Positions 15,630 through 23,527 of a DNA stretch of 36,419 nucleotides are shown in pieces. Within the stretch, counting starts at the first letter, position 1. The number at the start of each line of letters is the position of its first letter. The translations under genes were made by a program, and so were the position numbers. The DNA comes from JAUVXY01 sp964392345 (GTDB taxonomy: Bacteria; Actinomycetota; Humimicrobiia; Humimicrobiales; Humimicrobiaceae): NCBI GenBank assembly GCA_964392345.1, contig CAYMPQ010000011.1, forward strand, positions 1 through 36,419, read 5' to 3'. The notes beneath the pieces are model-generated. The model worked only from the letters and a program-made list of their open reading frames with translations. It did not search any database and was not told the origin of the DNA.

Positions 15630-17167
15630 ATGCTGCTCCCTTTCCTTCTAACGCCCAAAAATCCAGGAGTTGCTAATTTCTCGTTTCCGGCTATCAAAAA
15701 TAAAATAGATCTTATAAGAATTAAACTTGTCATCATACTTATTATTATTCCTAAACTTAAAGTAACAGCAAATCCCCTAATGGGCCCTGTTCCAAATCTG
15801 TATAATGCTGCAGAAGTTATAAGAGTTGTTACGTTTGCATCAATTATGGTCCTGGTTCCATTCTTAAAACCTTCATTTATGGAAATACGAACAGACTTGC
15901 CTTTTTTTACTTCTTCTTTTATTCTTTCATATATAATCACATTAGCATCCACTGCCATACCAATGGTTAGTATTATCCCAGCAATTCCCGGCAGTGTAAG
16001 AGCTGCTCCAATCCCTGAAATTATTCCCCAGAAAATTAATATGTATATAACCAGGCCAATTACAGAAACAAAACCTAAACCCCTGTAATAAGCAAGCATA
16101 AATAGCATTATAAGAACAAACCCGATTATTCCTGCATACAAACCCTTTGTTAAAGCATCTTTTCCAAGCGTAGGTCCAACAGTACTGCTTTCTTCAATTT
16201 TTAAGCTTACGGGAAGAGCGCCTGTTTGAAGGACCAGCGCGATATCTTTTGCCTCGTCCAAACTGTCAATACCCTCTATTACAGCATCTCCTGAAATAGC
16301 AGTCCTTATTACAGGAGCAGACTTTATCTCATCATCCAGTACAATTGCAAGCTGCTCGCCTATATTTTCTGAAGTTATCTCTTCAAATATTTTTTGGCCC
16401 TCAGATGTAAAGCTCATTGACACAATTATTCTTCCGCTGCCGTCATATCCTGCCATTGCCTTTGACAATTTATCTCCAGTCATAAGTACAGGCCCTACCA
16501 GTGATGCCCCGCCTGTTCTGGAGTTTGTAAGTATCTCTCCTATAATTTCTCCTGTTTCAATTCCTGCCAGCAGCAGCTCACCTGTTTCAGGATTATTTGT
16601 TAACTTTCCTAATATTTTTTCTTCTCCGCCAACAATTCCTGCCAGCAGCAGCTCACCTGTTTCAGGATCGGCTGCCAGCTCCCCAAAAGCTCCTCCAGTG
16701 CTTGGATCAGTTAAAAATATTTCTTTTTCTCCAGCATCAATATACAGTTGCCCTGAATCAGAATTTATCGGCACAATCCCTTCCTGTGAAACAAAATATC
16801 CGGATAGAACCCTAAATTCCAACTGGGCAGTCTTTCCGATTATTTCTAAAGCTCTATTGGGGTCATCTACCCCCGGGAGTTGTATTATAATGTTATCAGA
16901 ATAATCCCTTGTGACCAAAGGTTCGGATATGCCAAGCTTATCTATCCTGTCCATTATTATAAGCTTGGCTTTATCAAGTGATTCCGGTGTTATTTTTTCT
17001 TCGCCTACATTAACAGGCTTTAGAATAATTTGTGTTCCGCCCTTAAGGTCAAGGCCTAATTCAATTGAAGAATCAATTGTATTCTTAATACAAATATAGT
17101 ATAGGCAAACCGCAATTATTGCTAAAAATATTACAATAACTGCTGTATGAAGTTTCTTATTACGCAT
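15626..17167 (-). CDS. secD: protein translocase subunit SecD, with an internal repeat insertion
   Basis: 513 residues. An N-terminal helix leads to ELGLDLKGGTQIIL, the signature start of the P1 domain, then DRIDKLGISEPLV and IIIQLPGVDDPNRA. Five C-terminal helices carry LTLPGIAGIILTIGMAVDANVIIYERIKEE and the NVTTLITSAAL motif of RND-type exporters. SecD works with SecF and YajC at the Sec translocon. The odd part is residues about 153-226, in the head region of P1: repeated units based on DPETGELLLAGI, two with identical 12-residue DNA-encoded cores (one D/N change apart) and two degenerate. This lies just before the normal VLMTGDKLSKA segment. yajC ends 6 bases upstream and secF overlaps downstream. 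Confidence 0.95.
   Translation of the reverse strand: MRNKKLHTAVIVIFLAIIAVCLYYICIKNTIDSSIELGLDLKGGTQIILKPVNVGEEKITPESLDKAKLIIMDRIDKLGISEPLVTRDYSDNIIIQLPGVDDPNRALEIIGKTAQLEFRVLSGYFVSQEGIVPINSDSGQLYIDAGEKEIFLTDPSTGGAFGELAADPETGELLLAGIVGGEEKILGKLTNNPETGELLLAGIETGEIIGEILTNSRTGGASLVGPVLMTGDKLSKAMAGYDGSGRIIVSMSFTSEGQKIFEEITSENIGEQLAIVLDDEIKSAPVIRTAISGDAVIEGIDSLDEAKDIALVLQTGALPVSLKIEESSTVGPTLGKDALTKGLYAGIIGFVLIMLFMLAYYRGLGFVSVIGLVIYILIFWGIISGIGAALTLPGIAGIILTIGMAVDANVIIYERIKEEVKKGKSVRISINEGFKNGTRTIIDANVTTLITSAALYRFGTGPIRGFAVTLSLGIIISMMTSLILIRSILFLIAGNEKLATPGFLGVRRKGSSI
16558..16668. repeat. two 36-bp perfect direct repeats, 75-bp period, inside secD
   Basis: The same 36 bases occur at 16558-16593 and 16633-16668, offset 75 bases (25 codons, in frame). 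Each codes for PETGELLLAGI on the minus strand. Weaker, related units flank them (DPSTGGAFGEL and NSRTGGASLVG). The in-frame period and base identity point to recent duplication within the gene. Confidence 0.9.
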
Positions 17168-17173
17168 ATTTTT

Positions 17174-17602
17174 TTATGGTGTACCACTTATTTTTTTAGA
17201 TACAGCACCCTTAGAAACTTTTATATCCACACCGCTGGCGATAGTGATGGTCATGACATCATCCCTGATATCCTTTACTCTCCCATAGAGTCCGCCGATC
17301 GTTACTACTTCGTCTCCCCTTTGTATGCTTGTCAAAAGGTCCTGTGTTTTTTTTGTTTTCTGCCTTTGTGGCCTTATCAAAAGAAAATAAAATGCTGCTC
17401 CTAAGACTATTAGCCATACCCATGTTCCATATTGTGCAAGCATTCCTGAAATTCCGGCTTCAGCTCCTTCGGCTACAGCTGTTCCGCCTTCTTCTGTCTC
17501 TCCTGCCGGCATCAGTGGGTAACACCCAATTGCAAGTATTGCCATGCCCATAGATAAGATACTTATCATTAGTATGGCAATAAATTTTTTTGTTATTTTC
17601 AT
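17174..17602 (-). CDS. yajC: YajC-family Sec accessory protein with an additional lipoprotein-like signal
   Basis: 142 residues. The C-terminal two thirds are a standard YajC: a membrane helix (about 61-76, WVWLIVLGAAFYFLLI), then RPQRQKTKK, and the conserved LLTSIQRGDEVVTIGGLYGRV and VSKGAVSK. YajC associates with SecDF. The first 50 residues are unusual. There is a signal-like stretch (KK, then a hydrophobic run to residue 26) ending L-A-I-G-C at Cys27, followed by a glycine/glutamate-rich linker. This looks like a lipoprotein signal. Typical YajC proteins are about 85-115 residues and begin near the membrane helix. The long start is supported by AAGGAGG six bases before the ATG. It is the first of the yajC-secD-secF set, 111 bases after tgt. 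Confidence 0.88.
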   Translation of the reverse strand: MKITKKFIAILMISILSMGMAILAIGCYPLMPAGETEEGGTAVAEGAEAGISGMLAQYGTWVWLIVLGAAFYFLLIRPQRQKTKKTQDLLTSIQRGDEVVTIGGLYGRVKDIRDDVMTITIASGVDIKVSKGAVSKKISGTP

Positions 17603-17713
17603 AAGTCCTCCTTACAAATTCTTCTTTTTAAATAATTTAAGTTTTTGAGTACCAAATATTACTATTATTAACATTTTTAGGAAATTTGCAAATGATTAAT
17701 TTTATTTTTTACA

Positions 17714-18841
17714 TTATTGTTGATTCGCGGCATAACTTTTTTTAAATTCTTCTCTAAAATTTGAAAAATTATTCTCTATGATTGCATTTCTTGCTTCATT
17801 TATTAAGTTATGCAAAAAATGAAGATTATGGATTGTAAGCAATATGCTTGAGAGAATTTCTTTACTTTTATATAAATGTTTTAAGTAAGACTTTGTGTAA
17901 TTTCTGCATGTGTAGCAGCTGCATTTTTTATCCAGAGGAGTAAAATCTTTTGTATATTTTTTATTTTTAATATTGATTTTTCCTTCAGATGAAAAAACAC
18001 TTCCGTTTCTTGAAATTCTTGTTGGCATAACACAATCAAACATATCAATCCCTGCGCTAATTGCGTCTATGATTCCGACAGGGTCGCCCAGTCCCATAAA
18101 ATATACCGGCTTGCTCCTGTCTACATAATTTACTGTATAATTTAAAATATCAATAGTCTGGGACCTCTCTTCCCCTACGCTCAGACCTCCTATTGCAATA
18201 CCGTCAAACTCCATTTCAGAAATAGACTCTGCGCAAAATTTTCTTATATTTCTGCTAAATCCACCCTGCACTATCCCAAATATTTTGGATTCTTTTTTTG
18301 AATTTATGGCGCGCTTTGCTTTCAGGGATATTTCAGCCCACTTTAAAGTTCTTCTTGCAGCTTCCATGACATATCTGTAGTCTGCGCTAAACGGTATGCA
18401 TTCATCCAAAACCATCATTATGTCCGAGCCGATTTTTGTTTGCATTTCAATAACATTTGCAGGACTAAAGAAGTGACAGGAACCATCAATAATAGACTTG
18501 AATTCTACTCCATCTTCAACAACTTTTCTTATCTTATCAAGGCTAAAGACCTGGAATCCACCACTGTCTGTAAGTATGCTTTTTTTCCAGTTTATAAACT
18601 TGTGAAGTCCTCCTGCTTCTTCTATGACTTCAATACCCGGCTGAAGATACAGGTGGTATAAGTTTCCGAGTATAATGCCGCATCCCATTTCATATAATTG
18701 TTCAGATGTAACAGCCTTAACCGTACCTTTGGTTCCAACAGGCATAAAAACAGGCGTACTCACAATATTTCTGCCAGTAGTTAGCCTGCCAACCCTTGCA
18801 GATGTTTTGCTATCTTTTTTTAAAACTCTGAAAAAATTCAC
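17714..18841 (-). CDS. tgt: queuine tRNA-ribosyltransferase
   Basis: 375 residues, bacterial Tgt, which swaps guanine 34 for preQ1 in tRNAs with GUN anticodons. Motifs include ILTDSGGFQVFSL (substrate-binding aspartate), GIAIGGLSVGE, the nucleophile region FDCVMPTRISRNG, and the zinc site CSCYTCRNYT with a later histidine in HNLHFLHNL. The start is GTG (18839-18841); the sequence upstream lacks a good ribosome binding site. It follows queA by 76 bases, the conserved queA-tgt pair of queuosine biosynthesis. preQ1 synthesis genes are not in the window, so preQ1 or queuine may be made elsewhere in the genome or salvaged. Confidence 0.96.
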   Translation of the reverse strand: MNFFRVLKKDSKTSARVGRLTTGRNIVSTPVFMPVGTKGTVKAVTSEQLYEMGCGIILGNLYHLYLQPGIEVIEEAGGLHKFINWKKSILTDSGGFQVFSLDKIRKVVEDGVEFKSIIDGSCHFFSPANVIEMQTKIGSDIMMVLDECIPFSADYRYVMEAARRTLKWAEISLKAKRAINSKKESKIFGIVQGGFSRNIRKFCAESISEMEFDGIAIGGLSVGEERSQTIDILNYTVNYVDRSKPVYFMGLGDPVGIIDAISAGIDMFDCVMPTRISRNGSVFSSEGKINIKNKKYTKDFTPLDKKCSCYTCRNYTKSYLKHLYKSKEILSSILLTIHNLHFLHNLINEARNAIIENNFSNFREEFKKSYAANQQ

Positions 18842-18917
18842 TGATTTTTAATTTTTTCTTCACCTATAGTTTTACAAATATTTTTTAGTTCCCGCATTTT
18901 TTTATCTTATCTAATGC

Positions 18918-19931
18918 TTAAACAATCATCATGCAATCTCCAAAACTGTAAAACCTGTAACCATTCCTTTTAGCTTCACTGTAAGCATTTAAAATATTCT
19001 TTCTTTCTGCAAAGGCACTTACCATAATGAGAAGCGTAGATTTTGGAATATGAAAATTAGTTATCATGCAATCTACAATTTTAAATTTATACCCCGGGTA
19101 TATGTACAAATCTGTCAGTCCGCTATCTTTTGTTATTATACCATTTTTTGATATTACAGTCTCAAGCACTCTTGTAGATGTCGTTCCAACGGCAATTACT
19201 CTGCCGCCATTTTTTTTAGCACTGTTTATCTTTTCTGCCTCCAGCTTTGATATGCTGTAATATTCGCTGTGCATCTTATGATCTTTAATCTCCTCTTCTA
19301 CCACTGGCCTAAAAGTATCGAGCCCTATATCCAGCCTTACTTTTGCAAATTTTACCCCTTTAGCCTTTAACCTGCTGATTAAATTTTTAGTAAAATGGAG
19401 ACCTGCTGTAGGAGATGCTGCTGACCCGTCTTCTTTTGCATATATTGTCTGATAACATGACTCATCAATGTCATCATTTTTTATATATGGCGGAAGCGGT
19501 ATTTTACCAAATTTCTCAAAAATTACATCCGGCGGAGCATTAAATTCTATTATGGCTTTGCCGTAATCTAATTTTGATTTAACCACAAAACAGTAATCTT
19601 CCACAAAAACCTTACTGGAAACTTTAAGCCTCTTTGAAGGCTTTAACAATGCGAGATATCGATTATCTTTTACCCTGTTTAAGACAAAACATTCAATTTT
19701 AGCTCCAGTTTCTTCCTTTTTTCCAAACAGCCTGCATTTTGCAACCTTGCTTTCATTGACTACAAGTATGTCTTTACTATTTACATAGCCCGGAAGATTT
19801 AAAAATATATCATGTTTTATGGCCCCGGATTTTTTGTCCAGTATTAGTAATTTTGATTTGTCTCTTTGTGGCAATGGTTTTTGAGCAATATATTTTTCAG
19901 GAAGATTGTAATCAAAAAGATTAAGTTTCAT
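18918..19931 (-). CDS. queA: S-adenosylmethionine:tRNA ribosyltransferase-isomerase QueA
   Basis: 337 residues. QueA transfers and isomerises the ribosyl part of SAM onto preQ1 in tRNA, giving epoxyqueuosine. Family motifs are LFDYNLPEKYIAQKPLPQRDKSKLL at the N-terminus (here split as LFDYNLPEKYIAQ and PLPQRDKSKLL), PLPPYI, DGSAASPTAGLHFT, LDIGLDTFRPV and the C-terminal TNFHIPKSTLLIMVSAFA. The frame extends 7 codons upstream to 19952, but the ATG at 19929-19931 gives the typical MKLNLFDY start and has AGGTG nearby, while the upstream ATG has none. It lies 40 bases after ruvB and feeds the same pathway as the next gene, tgt. Confidence 0.95.
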   Translation of the reverse strand: MKLNLFDYNLPEKYIAQKPLPQRDKSKLLILDKKSGAIKHDIFLNLPGYVNSKDILVVNESKVAKCRLFGKKEETGAKIECFVLNRVKDNRYLALLKPSKRLKVSSKVFVEDYCFVVKSKLDYGKAIIEFNAPPDVIFEKFGKIPLPPYIKNDDIDESCYQTIYAKEDGSAASPTAGLHFTKNLISRLKAKGVKFAKVRLDIGLDTFRPVVEEEIKDHKMHSEYYSISKLEAEKINSAKKNGGRVIAVGTTSTRVLETVISKNGIITKDSGLTDLYIYPGYKFKIVDCMITNFHIPKSTLLIMVSAFAERKNILNAYSEAKRNGYRFYSFGDCMMIV

Positions 19932-19971
19932 AATAAAGCACCTGACATGCAAAAAAAATAAAATCTTTAAC

Positions 19972-21015
19972 TTAAAAAAGCTTCTGGCTGTTATCTTTTT
20001 GAACCCCTAAATGTTTAAATCCTAAACTTGTGGCTACTCTTCCCTTTTGTGTTCTCTTAATAAAACCTAACTGCAGCAGGTATGGTTCGTATACATCTTC
20101 AACAGTATTGGTTTCCTCGCCTATGGACACTGCAATAGTTCCAACCCCTACAGGGCCGCCATTAAATTTATTAATAATAGTATCAAGTATCTTCTTGTCA
20201 ACAATATCCAATCCAAGTTTATCTATATCAAGTTTTGTTAAAGCATTCTCTGCTATTTTCTCATCTATTTTGCCATCACTGTTTATATATGCATAATCTC
20301 TTACTCTTCTCAAAAGCCTGTTTGCTATCCTGGGGGTGCCCCTGCTCCTCTTTGCAATTGCTGCCGCGCCGTCTTCCGATATTTCAAACCCCATTATTCT
20401 TGCAGATCTCTGTATTATTTTAGTAATGTTTTCCTCTTTGTAGTAATCAAGCCTCAAATTTACACCAAATCTATCCCTCAGCGGTGATGCTATGAGGCCG
20501 ATTCTCGTAGTGGCGCCTATAATGGTAAAAGGAGAAATATCAATTCTAATTGATTTTGCAGATGGGCCCTTGCCTATTATTATGTCCAGCTTATAATCTT
20601 CCATAACCGGATATAATGTTTCCTCAACTGTCCTGTTTAACCTGTGTATCTCATCAATAAACAAAACATCAAATTTCTCTAAATTTGTCAAAATTGCTGC
20701 CAGATCGCCAGCTCGTTCTATTGCTGGCCCTGAGGTTATTTTAAAATTTACGCCTAATTCATTGGATATTATCTCTGCCAGGCAGGTTTTGCCGATCCCC
20801 GGCGGTCCCGACAGTATTACATGGTCCAGGGGCTCGCCTCTTTTTTTGGCAGAGCTTATAAAAACTAAAAGATTTTCCATTATTTTTTTCTGCCCTATAA
20901 AGTCTGATAAATTCTTTGGGCGAAGACTCCTGTCAAGTTCAATATCTTCTTTTTTATATTTAGGACTTACATCACTGCCTTCGTTATTGCTGTTGCCGTT
21001 ATTTTTAGTAATAAT
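19972..21015 (-). CDS. ruvB: Holliday junction branch-migration ATPase RuvB, apparent ATT start
   Basis: 347 residues if started at ATT. RuvB is the AAA+ motor of RuvABC. Walker A is GPPGIGKT (about 70-77), Walker B is LFIDEIHR, sensor 1 is IGATTR, and RGTPRIANRLLRRVRDYA lies in the C-terminal part. The first ATG (20880) would remove the conserved LRPKNLSDFIGQKKI segment that RuvB proteins need. That segment is present in frame upstream, and the frame is open back to the ruvA stop. No ATG, GTG or TTG occurs there. Two ATT codons directly follow the ruvA TAA, with GGGAGG five bases before the first. I therefore place the start at ATT 21013-21015. ATT 21010-21012 is the alternative. ruvA lies directly upstream. 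Confidence 0.9.
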   Translation of the reverse strand: MITKNNGNSNNEGSDVSPKYKKEDIELDRSLRPKNLSDFIGQKKIMENLLVFISSAKKRGEPLDHVILSGPPGIGKTCLAEIISNELGVNFKITSGPAIERAGDLAAILTNLEKFDVLFIDEIHRLNRTVEETLYPVMEDYKLDIIIGKGPSAKSIRIDISPFTIIGATTRIGLIASPLRDRFGVNLRLDYYKEENITKIIQRSARIMGFEISEDGAAAIAKRSRGTPRIANRLLRRVRDYAYINSDGKIDEKIAENALTKLDIDKLGLDIVDKKILDTIINKFNGGPVGVGTIAVSIGEETNTVEDVYEPYLLQLGFIKRTQKGRVATSLGFKHLGVQKDNSQKLF

Positions 21016-21609
21016 TTATACCTCCCTTAAGACAAACCTTAAAATATCCTCGGTTTTCATATCTTTAGCATTTTTTGCGTCTATTTTTGACATCGCTTTA
21101 TTAATTTCTTTAAAATTGTACCCAAGAGTCTTTAAAGCCTTCCTCACATCATGTATTTTTTCATCTTCCACAAGATGGTGCTCTGGTCCTATGCCCTCAA
21201 ATACCTCTTCGCTTAATTTTTCTCTAAGTTCAAGAATTACCCTCTCGGCAAGTTTTTTGCCAATACCCGGTATTCTTTTTATTAAATCGACTTCCCTGTT
21301 TACAATTATATTTTTTAATTCATCTGCGCCATATATGGAAAAAGCGCTTAAAGCAATTTTTATTGATATTCCAGATATATTAAGTAGTTTTAAAAAAAGT
21401 TCTTTTTCCTTTGATGTAAAAAAACCAACTAATTTTAATTCATCTTCTCTAACATGCGTATATATATCAAGTTCAACATCTTTGCCTGCATCTGGAAGCT
21501 TTTCAAAGGTTCTGCCGGAAATAAGTATTTCGAACCCTATCCCGCCTGTTTGTATTATCACGCTGGATAGCATTTTCTTTATTATTTTACCGCTTATTCT
21601 GGCAATCAT
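21016..21609 (-). CDS. ruvA: Holliday junction DNA helicase subunit RuvA
   Basis: 197 residues. RuvA binds four-way junctions and loads RuvB. The OB domain begins MIARISGKIIKK; the helix-hairpin-helix pairs appear as FLKLLNISGISIKIALSA and IKRIPGIGKKLAERVILEL; and the C-terminal RuvB-binding domain has DVRKALKTLGYNFKEINKAM. Its ATG follows the ruvC TAA with no gap, and GGAG precedes it. The last codons contain GGGAGG, which would serve as the ribosome binding site for ruvB, so the two proteins are likely made in coupled fashion. Confidence 0.95.
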   Translation of the reverse strand: MIARISGKIIKKMLSSVIIQTGGIGFEILISGRTFEKLPDAGKDVELDIYTHVREDELKLVGFFTSKEKELFLKLLNISGISIKIALSAFSIYGADELKNIIVNREVDLIKRIPGIGKKLAERVILELREKLSEEVFEGIGPEHHLVEDEKIHDVRKALKTLGYNFKEINKAMSKIDAKNAKDMKTEDILRFVLREV

Positions 21610-22155
21610 TTAAGACTCCTGCTCTGTTAAGACTTTAGCTGCTTTACTCTGAAATCTGCTGCTGTTAGCATGGCATATGGCAATTGCCATTGCATCCCAT
21701 GCATCATCTTTTTCAGAGAGAAAATTATTTTCCATGCAACCCCTCAACCCCAATATTACTTTTACCATATATTGTATTTGTTTTTTTGTTGCCCTTCCAT
21801 ATCCAACAACAGCTTGCTTTACTTGAAGCGGCGTATATTCGCATATCTCAAGATTATTTATGCTTCCAGCTATAATAGAAACACCGCGAGCCTGCCCGAC
21901 ATTTATAGCGCTTTTAACATTTGCGCTAAAAAATATTTCTTCAATTGCAATACAGGTAGGGGAATATTTTAAAACTAATTCATTTATTGAAGTATAAATT
22001 TTATTTAATCTTTCACAGATTGGTTTATTTTTTTTTGTTATAATACAGTTGCAGTATACTGGATTGTAGCTGCTTCCCATTACATCCAATATTGCCACAC
22101 CTGTTGTTGCCAATCCCGGATCTATCCCCATTATTCTTGTTTTAGTTTTTTCCAT
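21610..22155 (-). CDS. ruvC: crossover junction endodeoxyribonuclease RuvC
   Basis: 181 residues. RuvC resolves Holliday junctions by paired nicks. The acidic catalytic residues are in IMGIDPGLATTG, IAIEEIFFSANVKSA and EKDDAWDAMAIAICH; the conserved QARGVSIIAG and YTPLQVKQAVVGYGRATKKQ segments are also present. It sits 12 bases after yebC and directly before ruvA, completing a compact ruvC-ruvA-ruvB set. Confidence 0.95.
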   Translation of the reverse strand: MEKTKTRIMGIDPGLATTGVAILDVMGSSYNPVYCNCIITKKNKPICERLNKIYTSINELVLKYSPTCIAIEEIFFSANVKSAINVGQARGVSIIAGSINNLEICEYTPLQVKQAVVGYGRATKKQIQYMVKVILGLRGCMENNFLSEKDDAWDAMAIAICHANSSRFQSKAAKVLTEQES

Positions 22156-22167
22156 TTTTTACAAATA

Positions 22168-22917
22168 TCATGTTTCATTCAAAATTTCGTCTGAAATTTC
22201 AAGATTTGAATATACGCTCTGCACATCATCGTGTTCGTCCAAAAAATTAATAAGTTTTAAAGCCTTTGTTGCATCCTCTTTTGATAATTCAACAGTTGAT
22301 TTTGGGACAAAGGCAATTTCGGTAGATTTTATTTTAAAATTATTTTTTTCAAGATTTTCTTTAACTTTCATAAGGTTAGGCGGCTCTGCCTTGATCTCGT
22401 AGAAAGAGCCTTCCTCTTCAATGTCTTCTGCTCCTGCGTCAATAACACCAAGCATAAACTCATCTTCATCAGAAACTTCATTTTTGTCTATTAATATTAT
22501 ACCTTTTCTTTCAAATAACCACCCGACACATCCTGTCTCACCAAGATTTCCGTTGTTTCTGCTGAAAATATTTCTTATGTCAGATGCAGTTCTGTTTTTA
22601 TTTTCTGTCATTACCTCTACCATAATAGCTATTCCGCCTGGACCATAGCCTTCATATAATATCCTTTCGTATTTTGCACCCTCCATCTCGCCTGTCCCAT
22701 GCTTAATTGCCCTTTCAATATTGTCCTGCGGCATATTATATTCTTTTGCCTTTGCAACTGCATTGGCAAGCGCTATGTTGCTGTTGGGATCCCCGCTTCC
22801 GCCTTCCCTGGCAGCTACCATAATATTCCTGCTGAGTTTTCCAAACATGTTGCCTCTTTTTGCATCCTCTTTTGCTTTTTTATGCTTAATGGAATGCCAT
22901 TTTGAGTGACCCGACAT
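22168..22917 (-). CDS. yebC: YebC/PmpR-family protein (TACO1 family)
   Basis: 249 residues. The protein opens SGHSKWHSIKHKKAKEDAKRG and contains NIERAIKHGTGE, YEGYGPGGIAIMVE, NRTASDIRN and NNGNLGETGCVGWLFERKG, all hallmarks of the family. YebC proteins were long called transcriptional regulators; TACO1-type members are now linked to translation of proline-rich stretches. The full three-domain length is present. It starts one base after the pdxT stop, using AAGGGGG in the end of pdxT as ribosome binding site, and is followed by ruvC at 12 bases. The yebC-ruvC adjacency is very widespread in bacteria. Confidence 0.94.
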   Translation of the reverse strand: MSGHSKWHSIKHKKAKEDAKRGNMFGKLSRNIMVAAREGGSGDPNSNIALANAVAKAKEYNMPQDNIERAIKHGTGEMEGAKYERILYEGYGPGGIAIMVEVMTENKNRTASDIRNIFSRNNGNLGETGCVGWLFERKGIILIDKNEVSDEDEFMLGVIDAGAEDIEEEGSFYEIKAEPPNLMKVKENLEKNNFKIKSTEIAFVPKSTVELSKEDATKALKLINFLDEHDDVQSVYSNLEISDEILNET

Positions 22918-22918
22918 A

Positions 22919-23518
22919 TTAATCCCCCTTCTTCTTGAATTCTTTTATCATCTCTATAAAATACTGATGGACTTTTATGTCATCTTCCAACTCAGGATGA
23001 AAAACACTGACAAGGATATTATTTTCTCTTGCCATTATTATGCTGCCATTTAATTTCCCCAGTATTTTTACATTTCCTCCTGCCTTTAAAATCATCGGAG
23101 CCCTTATAAAGACGGCATTAAAATTTTTTCCATTTAAATTATAATTTAAATCTAAATCTACAGATTCTTCAAAGCTATCTATTTGTCTGCCATAAGCATT
23201 TCTTTCTACAGTTATGTCTATATATCCAAGTCCTGCATTTTCTCCTTTAATGCCATTTGACAGGATAATCAAACCTGCACATGTTCCAAATATTGGCTTG
23301 CCTTTTTTATAAAAATTATCTAAATATGTTTTAAATCCATATTTTTTCAGGAGCTTATTTATAGTCGTACTTTCGCCACCGGGGATAATGAGCCCATCCA
23401 TGAAAACAATCTGTTCCGGAAGTTTAATCTCTTTTGCATAAACGCCACATTTTCTAATTGCATTTACATGCTCCCTGAATGCCCCCTGAAGAGCAAGCAC
23501 TCCAACTTTTATTTCCAT
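22919..23518 (-). CDS. pdxT: pyridoxal 5'-phosphate synthase glutaminase subunit PdxT
   Basis: 199 residues, class I glutamine amidotransferase that delivers ammonia to PdxS for vitamin B6 synthesis. Conserved points are KVGVLALQGAFREHV, IIPGGESTTI, the nucleophile FGTCAGLIIL, FIRAPMI, and the catalytic His/Glu in VFHPELEDD. It lies 9 bases after pdxS, its obligate partner, and one base before yebC. Confidence 0.96.
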   Translation of the reverse strand: MEIKVGVLALQGAFREHVNAIRKCGVYAKEIKLPEQIVFMDGLIIPGGESTTINKLLKKYGFKTYLDNFYKKGKPIFGTCAGLIILSNGIKGENAGLGYIDITVERNAYGRQIDSFEESVDLDLNYNLNGKNFNAVFIRAPMILKAGGNVKILGKLNGSIIMARENNILVSVFHPELEDDIKVHQYFIEMIKEFKKKGD

Positions 23519-23527
23519 TTATTTATT

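Noticed and set aside
15630..16088. A 152-codon plus-strand frame opposite secD.
   Set aside because: A shadow of the secD membrane domain with no ribosome binding site and no recognisable family.
20762..21613. A 283-codon open frame on the plus strand opposite ruvB/ruvA.
   Set aside because: Hydrophobic, Ser/Phe-rich composition typical of the reverse complement of lysine/glutamate-rich genes. Both ruvB and ruvA opposite are clear, and no promoter or ribosome binding site was seen.
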